This document shows, one piece after another, positions 35,846 to 47,499 of a DNA stretch of 64,000 bases (positions within the stretch are counted from its first letter, which is position 1; the number at the start of each line of letters is the position of its first letter). This DNA comes from Diplolepis rosae (lineage: Eukaryota; Arthropoda; Insecta; Hymenoptera; Diplolepididae). Position numbers and translations under genes: made by a program. The notes beneath the pieces were generated by a model, which saw nothing but the letters and a program-made list of their open reading frames with translations, searched no databases and had not been told where the DNA came from. Location: NCBI GenBank assembly GCA_030998225.1, contig JAPYXD010000701.1:13066501-13130500 (forward strand). The letters run 5' to 3'.

Positions 35846-36043
35846 AATGATTTAAGTTCATTAAATTCTTCATTCGCTCGTTCGCCTAGTCAAATTGTTT
35901 TCCGTGCACTACCTCTTCTTCGAAAAGTTTCAGGATATCTGAGACTGGTTCCGTCTGCGTTACTCCCCTATTGTTTTTATACTCGAAATCGACCAGCAGT
36001 TTTCAAACGGTAGACATGTCTGCATGACTTAAAAAAATTTTCA
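35846..36043. other. Short unique stretch
   Basis: More balanced composition, no open frame of note. Confidence 0.3.
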
Positions 36044-36115
36044 TTGGTGCCGACTCGGGGATGGAACCCCAGACCTCTTGCTCAGAAACCCGGAGTCTTA
36101 TCATCTGAGCCAACG
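36044..36115 (-). repeat. tRNA-like segment
   Basis: On the minus strand, GTTGGCTCAGATGATAAGAC (A-box-like) is followed by GGGGTTCCATCCCCGAG (B-box and T-arm-like) and GTCGGCACCA, which resembles a tRNA acceptor end. The middle part is longer than a standard anticodon arm. It is a tRNA pseudogene or SINE head; whether it folds correctly cannot be settled here. Confidence 0.4.
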
Positions 36116-36925
36116 AATCTTTAAGATATTGTTTTAGGTTAACTGAATATTTTTTGGCCGTATAACAAAATTTTATGTTCAAACTAAGTGAAATTTTGTT
36201 GATTCAATCAAATTTTTTTCTGAGTGTGTTAAAATTATAAAACAAATTTAAAAATTGAAAGTTTTAGGAATTATATTCTAGATTGGCTTCCTCAACTTAT
36301 ATTCCCTTTGATATATCTTTTTTAAACCAGGTGATAACGATAAAATAAAAACCTCGAGAAAAAGTTGTGCAAAAGGTTGAGTGTATTTGATCATGGGTTG
36401 CATTGAAACTTGATCTGAATAAGTGTATACGAAAAAGGTTCTCGTTTTTGCTCTTGTTTTTCAAATCTTGCTTTTTTCTAATACTCTTCTTTGCTCGTTC
36501 GTGACATTTCTCAGGAAAGAGATTGATAGCAGGAGGGTAGTTTCTTTCAGAATCGAAGGCGCCAAACGCGTTGATCGTATTCATGATGCGAAAACGGGAG
36601 GATCGTTGCAAGCACGCAATAGGTCGTCGCAATAATTTATATCCGTCAGGGAATCATGGGATGCGGATTCCCTCTTGAGTTCAGTATTTAGCTCTAACTG
36701 TTAAGGTCCTTCTTCGTCATTGCATACTCGCAAACCTTCCGGCGGATTGCGGCAAGGAAACCTGGGTATAACCATTGATCTATTGTAAAATGTCTCAAAC
36801 CCTAGAAAATCGTTCTCAGTAATTTTCAAAATTACTACCTTTATAAAAAAAAGTATTGGATCAAGTACTGGAATAACTATTGGTATATCTAATATTTTTC
36901 TTGCGTCGAAACCATTGGCGATATA
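36116..36925. other. Unique stretch with open frames on both strands
   Basis: Frames of 111 codons (36297-36632, -) and 70 codons (36423-36635, +) overlap, neither with a known domain. A lone end of the CACTCAGAAAAAAATTTGATT family lies at 36193-36227. Nothing else is recognised. Confidence 0.35.
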
Positions 36926-38227
36926 CACTCTAAAACAAAGTCTATTGATAGTGAAATTACGTTCTTTTCAGAATGCATCCATTGAAATTAAGCAGATTTC
37001 TTTTGTCCTTCAACAGAATCGTTTCACTGTTAATTTTATTTTTTGAAGTACAATATTGTTTTCAAAATTCATTGAAAATTGGAAATTATTCAAATTACAA
37101 ATGTTTAAATGTCTCAATTTGATCAAAGTTTAATTGTATTTACACAATTTGAACAAATATAAATAAAATTAATTTTTTGAAAAAAAAAAATATATAAACG
37201 AAATTCATTTTTTGAAGAAAAAATTAATTTTGTCAAAAAAATTTAATAATTCCAAATCGAATCGTATTCCAATTCACGTTCATAATTCAACACTTATTAT
37301 TTTTCATAAAATTCAAATTTATAATTAAACAATGACACAAATTTCAATATATAATAAAGAATAATTTTAAAATAGTAATACAAAAAAATGTCGACTTTTA
37401 AAGTTTATATGGAAATTCATACTAATATGATTGATTAAATTGAATAAAACCATTTTTTAAATGAGTTTTGAAAACACTTTTTTAACATTACATTATACTA
37501 ACCAAGATGTTCATATTTTTGTATATAATATCATTATAAGTAAATATTATAGTTATATATATATATTGTATATGCAAATTTTTTAATATAATTTTATAAT
37601 TCTATTTGAAATGATTATTTAAACTATAATTACACACACACACATAGTTTTTTATGTATCATTTTTTATACAATTATTCATTTTATGAAATAAACAGTTG
37701 TTTTTTATTTGCAAAAAAATATCTGAATTCAAAATTATTAGTAAAATGAATACTGTAGAATTCATTGTGAAATTTAAAATGCACCAAATTAGAAAAATTA
37801 TTTTAATAACATTTTTTCATTATTATATTTTATAGACTATGGACTTTCAATTTTTACACGTATTGAAAAATTTGTAGTGCAAGCAAAGTTGTATTTTAAA
37901 ACTCCTTTAAGCTGAAATCTAAAACGGATCATTATTATAGTATTGATAATGATCGATTTAATATTGACATTTTTCAAAGTTGGGCTTGTGTACATTTCGT
38001 ATAGGTCATATCATACAATTTTTTTTCTTTTATCCTCGAAATTATATTTCCTTTGTATGACAGGATTTCATTTGCAAACCAAAGAAAATACTTTGACAGT
38101 AAAAGGATAGCATTTGAAACAACAATCCTGTAACTGTTAAATGATTTCCTCTCAGGCCAATTTTGAATAGAAAATCCTTTAATAGTTAAGGGTATCGTTT
38201 GACAGTCAATAGTCTGTTTTTAGAGTG
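36926..38227. mobile_element. TA-flanked AT-rich MITE-like element
   Basis: The left CACTCTAAAACAAAGTCTAT and the right ATAGTCTGTTTTTAGAGTG are inverted copies, with TA at 36924-36925 and 38228-38229. The 1302-bp interior is extremely AT-rich, with CA and TA microsatellites (37550-37660). No coding capacity. Confidence 0.65.
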
Positions 38228-38475
38228 TAAGTATTGGAGTTGAGTATGTATTGGTGATACGTATTGAAGTAAAAAATACCAGAGAGCACTGAATTAAATG
38301 CTTTAAAGTGATTTAATAATGTATAAAAGAAAAAAATCAAATAACTATGTGATTATTTATTCACTTCAAAGCATTCAATTCAGTGCTCTCCGGTATTTTT
38401 TACTCCAATACTTATTTCCAATACTTAATTTCAGTACTTATCACCAATTCTTAACTCCAATACTTTTTTGTCATG
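38228..38475. mobile_element. Palindromic element with TCCAATACTTA words
   Basis: The arms share AAAATACC-GAGAGCACTGAATT and its inverse. The ends are made of repeated AAGTATTGGAGTT-like words (left) and their inverses TCCAATACTTA (right, several times). The element sits directly against the previous one. Confidence 0.55.
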
Positions 38476-39089
38476 AGGGTAGTAGTCTATTTTCCAGGAT
38501 ATGAGTATTGGATTCAGAATTTATAAACTAAATTTGTTGTAATATTAACTCAGAACTACTTCACATCGTTCATTTAAAGAAGCATGGGAAAGAAATATTT
38601 CAAAATTCTTTAAATCACTCTAAATGATAAAATACCCCACGTATTCGAATTTCAAAAGTTATTCTTTGAATATATTTAATATAAAAAATGATCTTTTGCA
38701 AAACGATGCCATGTCACGTTTTCATCCTATATTACTCGACCCCACAAGTATGTCAAAGTTTTTATTTCTTATCTAGAACACGAGAAAAAAAATTGATCAG
38801 TTAACGTCATCCTCTTGTGACTCAGTGATTCGATTTAACCTTCTCCCATCCCATCTCTAAAGGATTCGTATCTCTCCAGAACCGGACGAGTCGTTGAACT
38901 CTCGGATCAGTGATTCGCTACGCATTTTCTTCTCCAGCTAATAACTCTCAACGATCCATGTGGGCCACAAGGAAATGGGCCAAACTAGTTGGGTGATGAT
39001 ATGTTTTTTGGGGTTTTATGCATCGTTTTATGCTTCTAGTATCATCGAAAGTATTTCGGACTAAATTTGAATGCATTCGATGAAAGGCT
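38476..39089. other. Intergenic stretch
   Basis: No gene recognised; composition becomes more balanced toward the island that follows. Confidence 0.35.
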
Positions 39090-39440
39090 GAGGGCGCCAC
39101 TGAACACACAGGTCAGTCAATGACGTCACTGACAGCGTCACAGAACCACCTCCTTTTCGCTCTCGCCCCTCTCTTTATTATCGATCGATGAGGCGACCTT
39201 GCCAACTCGCTACCCCCTCCGATCATAGACCAGAGAACCGTCCCAGTGCTCAAAGGGGCGGTGGCTGTTTCTACAACCTGGCAACTCTGTCTATATTTAG
39301 AACCTTTGCTCCGGTACCCTCTTTCTATCTCTCTTATTCTTCTCTCACCTGTCCCTCTCTCTTGTGCTTTGTTTTTGTATCCTGTTCGCTTTCTCTCTGC
39401 TGTCTCAGTTTTCTCTTTATAACTTCGTCTATATAGCTCT
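39090..39440. promoter_or_regulatory. GC-richer island with CRE-like palindrome and CT tract
   Basis: A TGACGTCA palindrome (CRE consensus) lies at 39120-39127, followed by GACAGCGTCACAG, ATCGATCGAT and a long CT-rich stretch to about 39420 (CTCTTTCTATCTCTCTTATT and similar). Overlapping frames on both strands (115 codons minus, 82 plus) show no known domain and are probably by-products of composition. It could be a promoter or first non-coding exon; the direction is not clear. Confidence 0.35.
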
Positions 39441-39576
39441 GCGAGCAATATAAGGGGCATTATTCGTGTGGCATTCCTACTTGAAAATCAAATATTTTCA
39501 AATCATATTTAAATTTGAATACATTGAATTCCTATTGATCCTGAAGTGATGACAAAAACTTTAGGGGGATACCGCA

Positions 39577-40291
39577 CTTAAGGGGGGAAGTCCATGTAAA
39601 TGCCTCAAAATCAGTCATATTTTAAAAATGTTTTTGAAGGTGATAAAATAATTTTATTGTTTTAAATTTTTAACATAACTTTATTTAACCTTTCTAAAGT
39701 ATAAACAAATTTTTTTATTTTCTTCCAAAATGGCGGCTCAGGATAATTTTTCGTCTGTCGTCTTCAGCGCGAGGTCCAAAAGTGCTCTATTTATCACACA
39801 TTAACCATTGATCTGAAATAAAAAAATTAAATTTCTTTTTATAACATATTAACGGGAAGGATAAACCTATAACACTAAAAAGAAACATAAAATTCAATAT
39901 AAAATAAGCCTTTGAAAAATAAGTTAGAATTTTGGGCTATTTTTTCGACATTTTTTACCCCCAAAAAGTATTTTATTAACGCAAAATATCTGGAATTTTA
40001 GGTTTATCCTTTCGGCAATAATGTAGAGAAAAGCCTCTCAAAATTTCAGACAAATCGGTCAATAACTTTTTGAGTTACAACACGAACAGTTTTTAATAAT
40101 ACAGTTTCGAGATAATCGCGTTTAAAGTTTTAGTACAGTATAACGACCAGTTTTAGTTACTTACCGATTAATCTGAAATCCCAGGTCCATACAATAGTCC
40201 TGTGTCTTCAAAAAACTGATTTTCTTCAATCTGTTGCTGTTTGTGAGCTGTTCGATTTTTTGAAATTTTTACATGGATTTCCCCCCTTAAG
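39577..40291. mobile_element. TTAA-type MITE with GGGGGGAA ends
   Basis: CTTAAGGGGGGAAGTCCATG at the left matches the inverted CATGGATTTCCCCCCTTAAG at the right, including TTAA. The interior has AAAATGGCGGC at 39727-39737. No transposase. The right end shares its TTAA with the start of the adjoining element at 40287. Confidence 0.7.
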
Positions 40292-40510
40292 GCTATATGA
40301 TACTTGGGAAATTAGCAAATTTTATTGGTTTTAGGTTTCTATATGTTTATGTCCAAAGTGCATAAAATTTTGTTTCTAAAATATCGGCGATGTTAGAGGA
40401 GATAAAAATGGACGTAGATAGACTACTTTTGGTTTCAAAATTGAAAAAAAGTTCAATTTTAGCAAAATATACCGGAAAATTTGTTTTCATTATGAAATTC
40501 AAAAGTAGCC
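40287..40510. mobile_element. Left part of the AAGTATCATATGCC-family MITE
   Basis: TTAAGGCTATATGATACTTG and TTAGCAAATTTTATTGG match the ends of the 4706-5552 and 31440-31942 copies. The right part is missing after about 40510. Confidence 0.55.
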
Positions 40511-40559
40511 CTGGCGAAAGTATTGGATAGGAATTCATTTCGAGCCAATCAGAAATATA

Positions 40560-40850
40560 CCGATTCATTTAGATATCTGTATCCGAGCCAATGCGAATCA
40601 TTCTGAACCAATCCGAAAAACGTTTTGTAACTTGTTTGATGAAAGACGGTAGAAAATCGATACGACCTAATCCGATTTATCCGAGGCAACTATCTGAATC
40701 AATCCGAGCTCGCATTGAATACTTGGTTTCGGATTGGTTCGGATTCATTAAGATTTCTGCCTCGGATTAAATCGGATTAGGTCGCATTGAGACGAGTTAC
40801 AAAACGATTTTCGGAATGATTCGCATTGGCTCGAATACAGATGGTAGCAG
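40560..40850. repeat. Hairpin built on the word AATCCGA
   Basis: The outer arms CTGTATCCGAGCCAATGCG and CGCATTGGCTCGAATACAG pair, as do ACGTTTTGTAAC and GTTACAAAACG. The interior repeats AATCCGA or its inverse TCGGATT about ten times. This resembles a small MITE with dense protein-binding words; no flanking duplication was identified. Confidence 0.5.
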
Positions 40851-40944
40851 TTATTTCATATATCTTTGTTCTAGCTATACTATAATGTTTGGTTCGAACA
40901 AATGATATATATGAAACCATTAAATTTGTCAAAGATATTTACTT

Positions 40945-41223
40945 TACTCTTTAAATCTGAATCAGTCAAATTTTCACTGATTGAATCAGTGATTTGCCTT
41001 TTCACTGATGAATCAGTGAAAAAATATTTTTCACTGTTAAATCAGTTAATTTTCACTTATTCATCAGTGAAAAAGATATTTTTCACTGTAAAATCAGTCA
41101 ATTTTCACTGAAATAATAATCAGTAAAATTTGACTGATTTACAGTAACCTCTTTTAAGCTATTTGAATCAGTCAAATTTCACTGATAATCAGTAGATTTT
41201 GACTGATACAAATTTAGAGAGTA
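40945..41223 (+). mobile_element. ATCAGT-family MITE, copy 1
   Basis: The ends CTCTTTAAATCTGAATCAG and (inverted) CTCTCTAAATTTGTATCAG lie inside TA dinucleotides. Between them the words ATCAGTGAAAA, TTTTCACTGAT and CAGTCAAATTT alternate in both directions along nearly the whole length. Three other copies are at 42696, 43662 and 46626. Confidence 0.8.
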
Positions 41224-42092
41224 GCTGATTCAAAGATCTTCTTACATCCTCTTGTTCGTTTTCAGCAAAATGTTTAGCTGTAACAAGGATTAAGGTGACT
41301 GGAGCGTTTGGTGTCGTATGAAGTGAGGGGCACCAAGGGGGCACGTGTTACATGAATGCTTATTGCTACCTATTTTTTTAATAATCATATGTATTATAGT
41401 TACATCTGAGTAGAAGGGTAAGAAATCACGGAAATGTCCCCTGAAAAAAGTGATAGTAAAAATTTATTAGTTTCACCTCGAGGCGGTTTTTTATATTCTG
41501 TACTTTTCTCGCAATTTTCTCTTGATTGAAGTCGTCAACCCTTTGTTTTTATAATACTAATAGATTCCTCGAAATCGAAAGTACTATTATATATTTGATT
41601 TATGGGGACTTGTGTTTTGTTCCGGAGTTTCGCCAATTTTGATGAGGAATCCCATAAGACTACGTGTTAAACTGACATTTTTTCTGTAGCGATTTTTTCG
41701 GCATTGACATCGTCAACCACGGTATTTCTTTTTTCCAAATGAATCTAGCATATTTTATTAAGATAATCTCTAAGTTTCAGAGCAATCTGTAATTTTTTTC
41801 AAAAACGATCAAGCCACCTTAACTTCCCTGACACAGCTGCACTTTTTATCGTGCAATTTAGGCAAAGTTATAATTTTGTTTTCAGCGAAAAAATTGTGAT
41901 AAAAATATTTTTTATGCAAAAATTCTGTTTCGAAAATCGTCATACGAATAATTTCAAGCAAGACATTTTTTAATACATACGTCGATTATTGAATTTGTAC
42001 TTTAAAGTTTTTGAAATTCAGTTCACATTTTCTGCAGATTCTGATTCATCAAAAAATGTTCGACTCCTGTTTGTGAGACAGTCAGAAGAATG
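41224..42092. other. Intergenic stretch
   Basis: No gene or element recognised. Confidence 0.35.
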
Positions 42093-42100
42093 GCTACTTG

Positions 42101-42228
42101 CAGTGCCGTCGAGTGAAATTGTGTGTCTTTTTCTAACTACGGCGAAACAAAGATAAAATCCGATCCCTCCTTTTTTCCTCTGTTTCCAGTAGTTAGAAAA
42201 AGACACACAATTTCTCTCAACGGCACTG
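42101..42228. mobile_element. hAT-type MITE with 8-bp duplication
   Basis: CAGTGCCGTCGAGTGAAATT and (inverted) CAGTGCCGTTGAGAGAAATT are the ends; pairing extends about 48 bp. The flanks GCTACTTG (42093-42100) and ACTACTTG (42229-42236) agree at 7 of 8 bases. CAGTG ends with an 8-bp duplication are typical of hAT elements. The element is only 128 bp and almost wholly hairpin. Confidence 0.75.
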
Positions 42229-42503
42229 ACTACTTGTGCGATCTCTCATTATGAAACACAAAATATTACTAAAAGTTTGAAATGGATATCCGAAAGAGCA
42301 ATTTATGATTAAGGACCGCATTGAAATCGCTTTAGCATTAATGATTGACCAATTTAACTTTGGTAGCACATTACTTTATTAAGAAAATGTTAAAATAGTC
42401 AGCCACCACTAAAAATTCGGCATTCGCTAAATTAATTTTCAGTGCATTAGTCCAGTTATATTTTTATTTTAAACGGAATTAACTCGGAACCTTATTTTTT
42501 TGC

Positions 42504-43252
42504 CTAAGGCTATGTCCTAGGTTGGCCACGTGGTCAAGTGATCAATTTTTCCTCTTTTGTCCATATAAATTTTTTTTATAATAAAAATATCATTCTAAAA
42601 CTTTGGAAAAGTGTTGTAAGAATAATAAACTACGGCGTTTATCTGCTTCTTTTGGGTAAAAATTCCGGAAAGAAATTTTCTGAAGGAATTAAGTATGCTC
42701 TCTAAATCTGAATCAGTCAAATTTTCACTGATTGAATCATTGATTTGCCTTTTCACTGTTAAATCAGTTAATTTTCACTGATTCATCAGTGGAAAAAATA
42801 TTTTGCACTGTCAAATAAGTCAATTTTCACTGAAATAATCAGTGAAATTTGACTGATTTACAGTAACCCCTTTTTAGCTTTTTGAATCAGTCAAATTTCA
42901 CTGATAATCAGTAGATTTTGACTGATTCAAATTTAGGGAGTGGATAGTTTTTGTCGCCTATCGCATTTCCACACGAAAAGAGATATCGATTCGAAACTTC
43001 GTAAAATTGAATAAAAGACAGTAAAGAAGGTTTGTATGGCCCTAAATATTTATAAATGTAAAAATAAATGTTCAATAAATAAACATAGTTGTGCGAAAAC
43101 CGACCGTCCCTATAGAACTCTGTATGCGCACGATATCAACGTTTTCCCAACTTTTTACAGCTTTCTTTTAATTTAAAATTTTAAATATGGATAAAAAAAT
43201 ATCAATCTGAGTACTTACTTGGTCACGTGGCTCACCTAAGACATGACCTTAA
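42504..43252. mobile_element. MITE of the AAGGTCATG family hosting an ATCAGT MITE
   Basis: CTAAGGCTATGTCCTAGGTTG and GCCACGTGG at the left pair with the inverted CCACGTGGCTCACCTAAG and ACATGACCTTAA at the right. An ATCAGT-family copy (42696-42942) lies inside. No coding capacity. Confidence 0.6.
42696..42942 (+). mobile_element. ATCAGT-family MITE, copy 2 (nested)
   Basis: CTCTCTAAATCTGAATCAGT opens the element and ATTCAAATTTAGGGAG closes it; the target dinucleotides have mutated. It has the same internal order of words as copy 1 and is nested in the MITE at 42504-43252. Confidence 0.78.
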
Positions 43253-43661
43253 ACTTTTCATTTTGGGTTACTTATATACCATTTGGTTTTGTGATCAGAA
43301 TTTCGTACTCGAACTCGAGCAATTATTTTGAGAAATATGACAAAAATCACATGCGCAAATTATTACTTTCCTATGCATTTCAACGCAAAGAAGTGAACAA
43401 AATTCTTAGAAATAAAAACACAAAAAGGAAGGATCGAACCATCCAACACCAATAGTTTTTCGAATAGAGCGTTCCAAACAATTTTTCAAAAATTCATATG
43501 GAATGTAAAAACTGTCCGATCCACACCAAAATGGTCTGGAGATGAGTTAAAGAATACGTAATTAACTTTAATTCCCAAAAAGCATCAACCCTCTAGGTCC
43601 AATAGATAAATTACAATTTAAGTACAATTATAATATAATATTTTTCTCTTTAGTGATACTC
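43253..43661. other. Intergenic stretch
   Basis: A 70-codon frame (43243-43455) has no domain. GGATGGTTCGATCC on the minus strand near 43430 resembles a B box, but no tRNA fold is present. Confidence 0.3.
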
Positions 43662-43935
43662 TACTCTCTAAATTTGAATCAGTCAAAATGTACTGATTAT
43701 CAGTGAAATTTGACTGATTTAAATAGCTAAAAAGAGGTTACTGTAAATCAGTCAAATTTCACTGATTATTTCAGTGAAAATTGACTGATTTGACAGTGAA
43801 AAATATTTTTCACTAATGAATCAGTGAAAATTAACTGATTTAACAATGAAAAATATTTTTTCACTGATGAATCAGTAAAAAGGCAAATTACTGATTCCAT
43901 TAGTGAAAATTTGACTGATTCAGATTTAGAGAGTA
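43662..43935 (-). mobile_element. ATCAGT-family MITE, copy 3
   Basis: TACTCTCTAAATTTGAATC to GATTTAGAGAGTA, TA at both ends. Internal words are in the reverse order to copies 1 and 2. Confidence 0.8.
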
Positions 43936-44417
43936 AGGCACCTTAGACTCATAAATGACATTAACAATATAAGTTTATTTCTTGTAATTTGATACTGAAG
44001 CTCAAGTCAATTTTATAAGATTATAGATGTGAATTACATCTTCTCAAAGTTAATAAATTTTTTGATTTCAATTGAAAAAGGAAATTCAATTTACTTGAGG
44101 CTCTATCAGCCTTAAGGAACACATTCTCATCATGATACTCGCGCTCGATTTTCTGTATACATTTCTGTAACTTTCTAATAATTTACATGATTAAAAAAGA
44201 TGTAATTTCTTCCAAATATCTCGAAAAGGAAAAAAATTCGTTCACTGTTTTCATGCAAACGATTTTTTATTTTAACGCTTATTTCGTATCTCACATATTT
44301 TGGTTAAAATATGGAATTTTCGATTTTCAATAGTGTTTTTTTAAAACCAAAACATTAAATATACATCTTGCAAAAAATATCCCGCTGTGAATTTGTAGAC
44401 CTAATGTAGGTAAATAA
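43936..44417. other. AT-rich intergenic stretch
   Basis: Nothing recognised. Confidence 0.35.
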
Positions 44418-44584
44418 TTTTTCCCAACACGTTTAGTGAAAATTGTACTTTCACCGTCTGTTTTGAGACGGGAAAATGGCTGATTTCACAACAGTTGCTA
44501 TTTTCCCCACATGTGGTGAAAATAGCCATTTTCCCGTCTCAAAACAGACGGTGAAAGTACAATTGTCACTAAACTTGGGAAAAA
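44418..44584. repeat. Near-perfect long hairpin
   Basis: The arms of about 62 bp (TTTTTCCCAACACGTTTAGTG, ACTTTCACCGTCTGTTTTG, and inverses) differ at only a few sites. A second small hairpin (TTTTCCCCACATGTGGTGAA) sits in the loop. This looks like a recently inserted or well-preserved palindromic MITE. Confidence 0.7.
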
Positions 44585-44611
44585 TAACGTGTTTCATTCA
44601 TTACATTTTTG

Positions 44612-44662
44612 ATTTTTTCAAAAACACAAAAAATGCTCCTATTTTAACAATTTTGGGTGGAT
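44612..44662 (+). repeat. Fragment of the 10551/55259 dispersed repeat
   Basis: TTGATTTTTTCAAAAACACA and TTTGGGTGGATGT are shared in order with the two longer copies. Confidence 0.4.
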
Positions 44663-45972
44663 GTAATTTTATAATTATGAAAATTTATGACCAGACACAT
44701 CTGTCTTAATGCATTTCATTTACTCTCACAAATTTTCAAGTTCTTATCTCATTATTTATAGAAATGGGGTTACGCAAATTGAAAATGCTGGTAAAGTAGG
44801 AATTAGTTTGAGTTTCCTTCGAAAAGAGTGCACTCTCTTTACTTAACAAAGTTTTGTTTGTTCTCGTTACTATAATTTTGTTGAAATATTGTTTTTGTCA
44901 TCCTCACCTGAGAATGACTCCATATTCTAGCACCAATTTTAGTTTCCAAAGTTTCTCAAAATTTAATGAACATTTAATGAACAGTTAATGAATTTTTACG
45001 AATAAAATTTTCGACTTAAATATGTAAAGATTCAAAAATCAATATATACAAAGAGTCCTGGAAAGCCGGAAAACCGAGTTTGCTACCTGACGAAACTCAA
45101 TGCGAACGAAAGCAATGATTACGGCGCAAAGTGTTCGGAATTCAAAATTTATTGTTTATAATCACCATAGGTCATAATTCTTAACGGACTTAAATTATTA
45201 TTTTTTTCAGAAATGATCAGCCTTAAATTTCTAAGAACGCTATTTACTTCAATTTTTGCTATGTGCAATAATATGTGAACAATAAATAATGCGATAAAAT
45301 GGGCGTTTTCAACAATATTATTTTTTACTTCTCTATAAACAATTTTTGAAAACTAATTATTACTCAGAATTGGTGTATATGTATCTATTGAACAAAATTA
45401 ATAGGCTAGGTGGAACGGTAATTGCTCAAATTTCCCATAACTATGATAAATAGTGACAACAAAGTGACAAAAATGAACAGTGACTATTGTCATAAACAAA
45501 AGTTTATTAATCAAATTTTCGATTTTGTTATTTTTATAATAATCACAGCTTGTTCTTCTGTTCAAACCAAAGTGAATTACTGTAAAGATGAATTATCACT
45601 GACAAAACGTTGTACAATAACAAATCATACAAATGAATGCTCTAGTAAACGTTTTCTCGATGCTTGAACTTTAGTTTTTCAATTTATTTGGTTGCAAGTA
45701 ACTTTAAGTTGATAGATTTTTTTTCATGCAAGTTTTAATTTGACGAGTTTATCATGCTCCCCACTGAGCAAAAAACGGCGATTTTTGTTCCACCTCACAG
45801 ACATACAAAAGAGTCAAATTCGTGCCTGTTTGGAAAAAAATAATTTAACGATGGAACTACCAACATTTTATATGTATAATATTAATTAACATGCGAGTGA
45901 AGTGTAAAAGTATTTTCAATAATTGGTAAGTAAAATTATAATTAAATTAATTAGTTGAGTTAGAAATTTTTG
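44663..45972. other. Intergenic stretch, nothing recognised
   Basis: An 81-codon plus-strand frame (45422-45667) has no recognised domain. The rest is AT-rich. Confidence 0.35.
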
Positions 45973-46061
45973 TCACGACCTGGGCTCGAATCCCAGCGCA
46001 GTCGAAAGCGTCATTTTTTCCACAGAAAGATTTTCAAATTCTTTAAATATTAAAATTAATA
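45973..46061 (+). repeat. tRNA-like SINE fragment, copy 2
   Basis: ACCTGGGCTCGAATCCCAG (T-arm, B-box-like) is followed by CGCAGTCGAAAGCGTC and TTTTTTCCACAGAAAGATTT, the same order as the reverse of 27729-27862. The A-box part is missing. Confidence 0.5.
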
Positions 46062-46625
46062 ATATTTTCTTCTTATGATGCTATTTTTCAACACTTTAAA
46101 TTAGTTGGTTATTCATCAGATCTTTAAAGTGGAACACATATTCCACTTTAGTAAATCAATCTTCATACTTTTTTTTTATTTCACAAGTTTTTTTAAGACT
46201 TCTCGCAAAAAAGATTCTATTATAAAAATTGATAAACTACTATTTTATTAAACAATTTTAACAATCTAATTATGAATATAGAATAAATCTTTAAAATCTT
46301 CATTTCGATACTAGACAAACGAATTTTAACTATTATCAGATAAGTGTTAAAAAGTGGAAAAAGTGGGTATCTACCTTACCGGCTCCAGAGTATCTCTGTT
46401 AGTAACACTTTTTGACAAGAAACGAATCTCATCGAATAAATATTATCGTAAAATAGGCATTTCATAATACATTTCATAATCAGCAACTGACTTTATGTTC
46501 TACAATCAGTCATATCTGACTGATAATCAATCATTTTTATCCTGAAATCAATCACTTTTTACTGATTGAAAAGCAAGAACTCAGTCACTGATTTAAATTA
46601 CTAAAAATCCTAACTGATTCACATC
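46062..46625. other. Intergenic stretch with worn ATCAGT words
   Basis: About 46500-46620 contains degraded words such as ACTGATAATCAATCA and CAGTCACTGATTT, probably an older relative of the ATCAGT family beside copy 4. Confidence 0.35.
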
Positions 46626-46902
46626 TACCCTCTAAATTTGAATCACTCAAAATCTACTAGTTATCAGTGAAATTTGACTGATTCAAATAGCTAAAAAGAG
46701 GTAACTGTCAAATCAGTCAAATTTCACTGATTATTTCAGTGAAAATTGACTGATTTGACAGTGAAAAATATTTTTTTAAACTGATGAATCAGTGAAAATT
46801 GACTGATTTAACAGTGAAAAATATTTTTCACTGATGAATCAGTGAAAAGGCAAATCACTGATTCAATCAGTCAAAAATTGACTGATTCAGATTTAGAGAG
46901 TA
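46626..46902 (-). mobile_element. ATCAGT-family MITE, copy 4
   Basis: TACCCTCTAAATTTGAATC to GATTTAGAGAGTA, TA at each end, with the same orientation and word order as copy 3. Confidence 0.78.
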
Positions 46903-47499
46903 GATAGAAAATTTGAAATTCAGAAATACGATTGCAACTAATCAGTGCTGGCATTCGTTTTTTTTTTGAGGTCCTCTTGAGATGGATAATTCTCATTCCC
47001 AAAATTATATTTTTTAGTCGATTCCGCTTTGCAGACGTTTCTTAACACAAATAAAATAATAAGTTAGAATAATTATAAAACAATTTGATCACAACATAAA
47101 CATACATTATTAAGTCTATATATTACTATAGTATTTATTGAAAAGAAATTTACGTTATCCTGAATATAACATATTACAGTAGTTTGGTAAATATTTATAA
47201 CTTCTCTAGGTTCTCTATTAAAATTATTGATATTCCAGTAATTATCAGAAGATAATAAGCAAATAAAACAGATTTTCATTGTTATTTAATTACCTGTCAC
47301 CTAAAAGCCGATCCTAAGCAAATTAAGGAGAATGCAGGTTTAAATTTCAAATATAATTAATCGCATGAACAAACACAACAAGAGGGGTTATATATACTCT
47401 TATAAGGTTCGCCATCTTGAATATGTAATTAACTACAGTTTTATACGTATTTTACGTAATTTACATAATTTATGTAATTTACATAGAAAACCTCAAGTT
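46903..47499. other. AT-rich stretch upstream of the putative first exon
   Basis: No gene recognised. Repeated ACGTAATTTACATAATTTA-like words lie at 47450-47490. Confidence 0.35.

Noticed and set aside
36044..36115. Functional tRNA gene
   Set aside because: A- and B-box-like words are present but the anticodon region is too long and does not fold cleanly; kept as a tRNA-like repeat only.
36297..36632. 111-codon minus-strand frame
   Set aside because: No recognisable domain, and an equally open frame lies opposite it.
39113..39460. 115-codon minus-strand frame rich in Arg, Lys and Glu
   Set aside because: It is the reverse of a CT-rich tract; the low-complexity peptide follows from composition.
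43424..43455. tRNA gene suggested by GGATGGTTCGATCC on the minus strand
   Set aside because: No A box or acceptor stem at the right distance; a lone B-box-like word is not enough.
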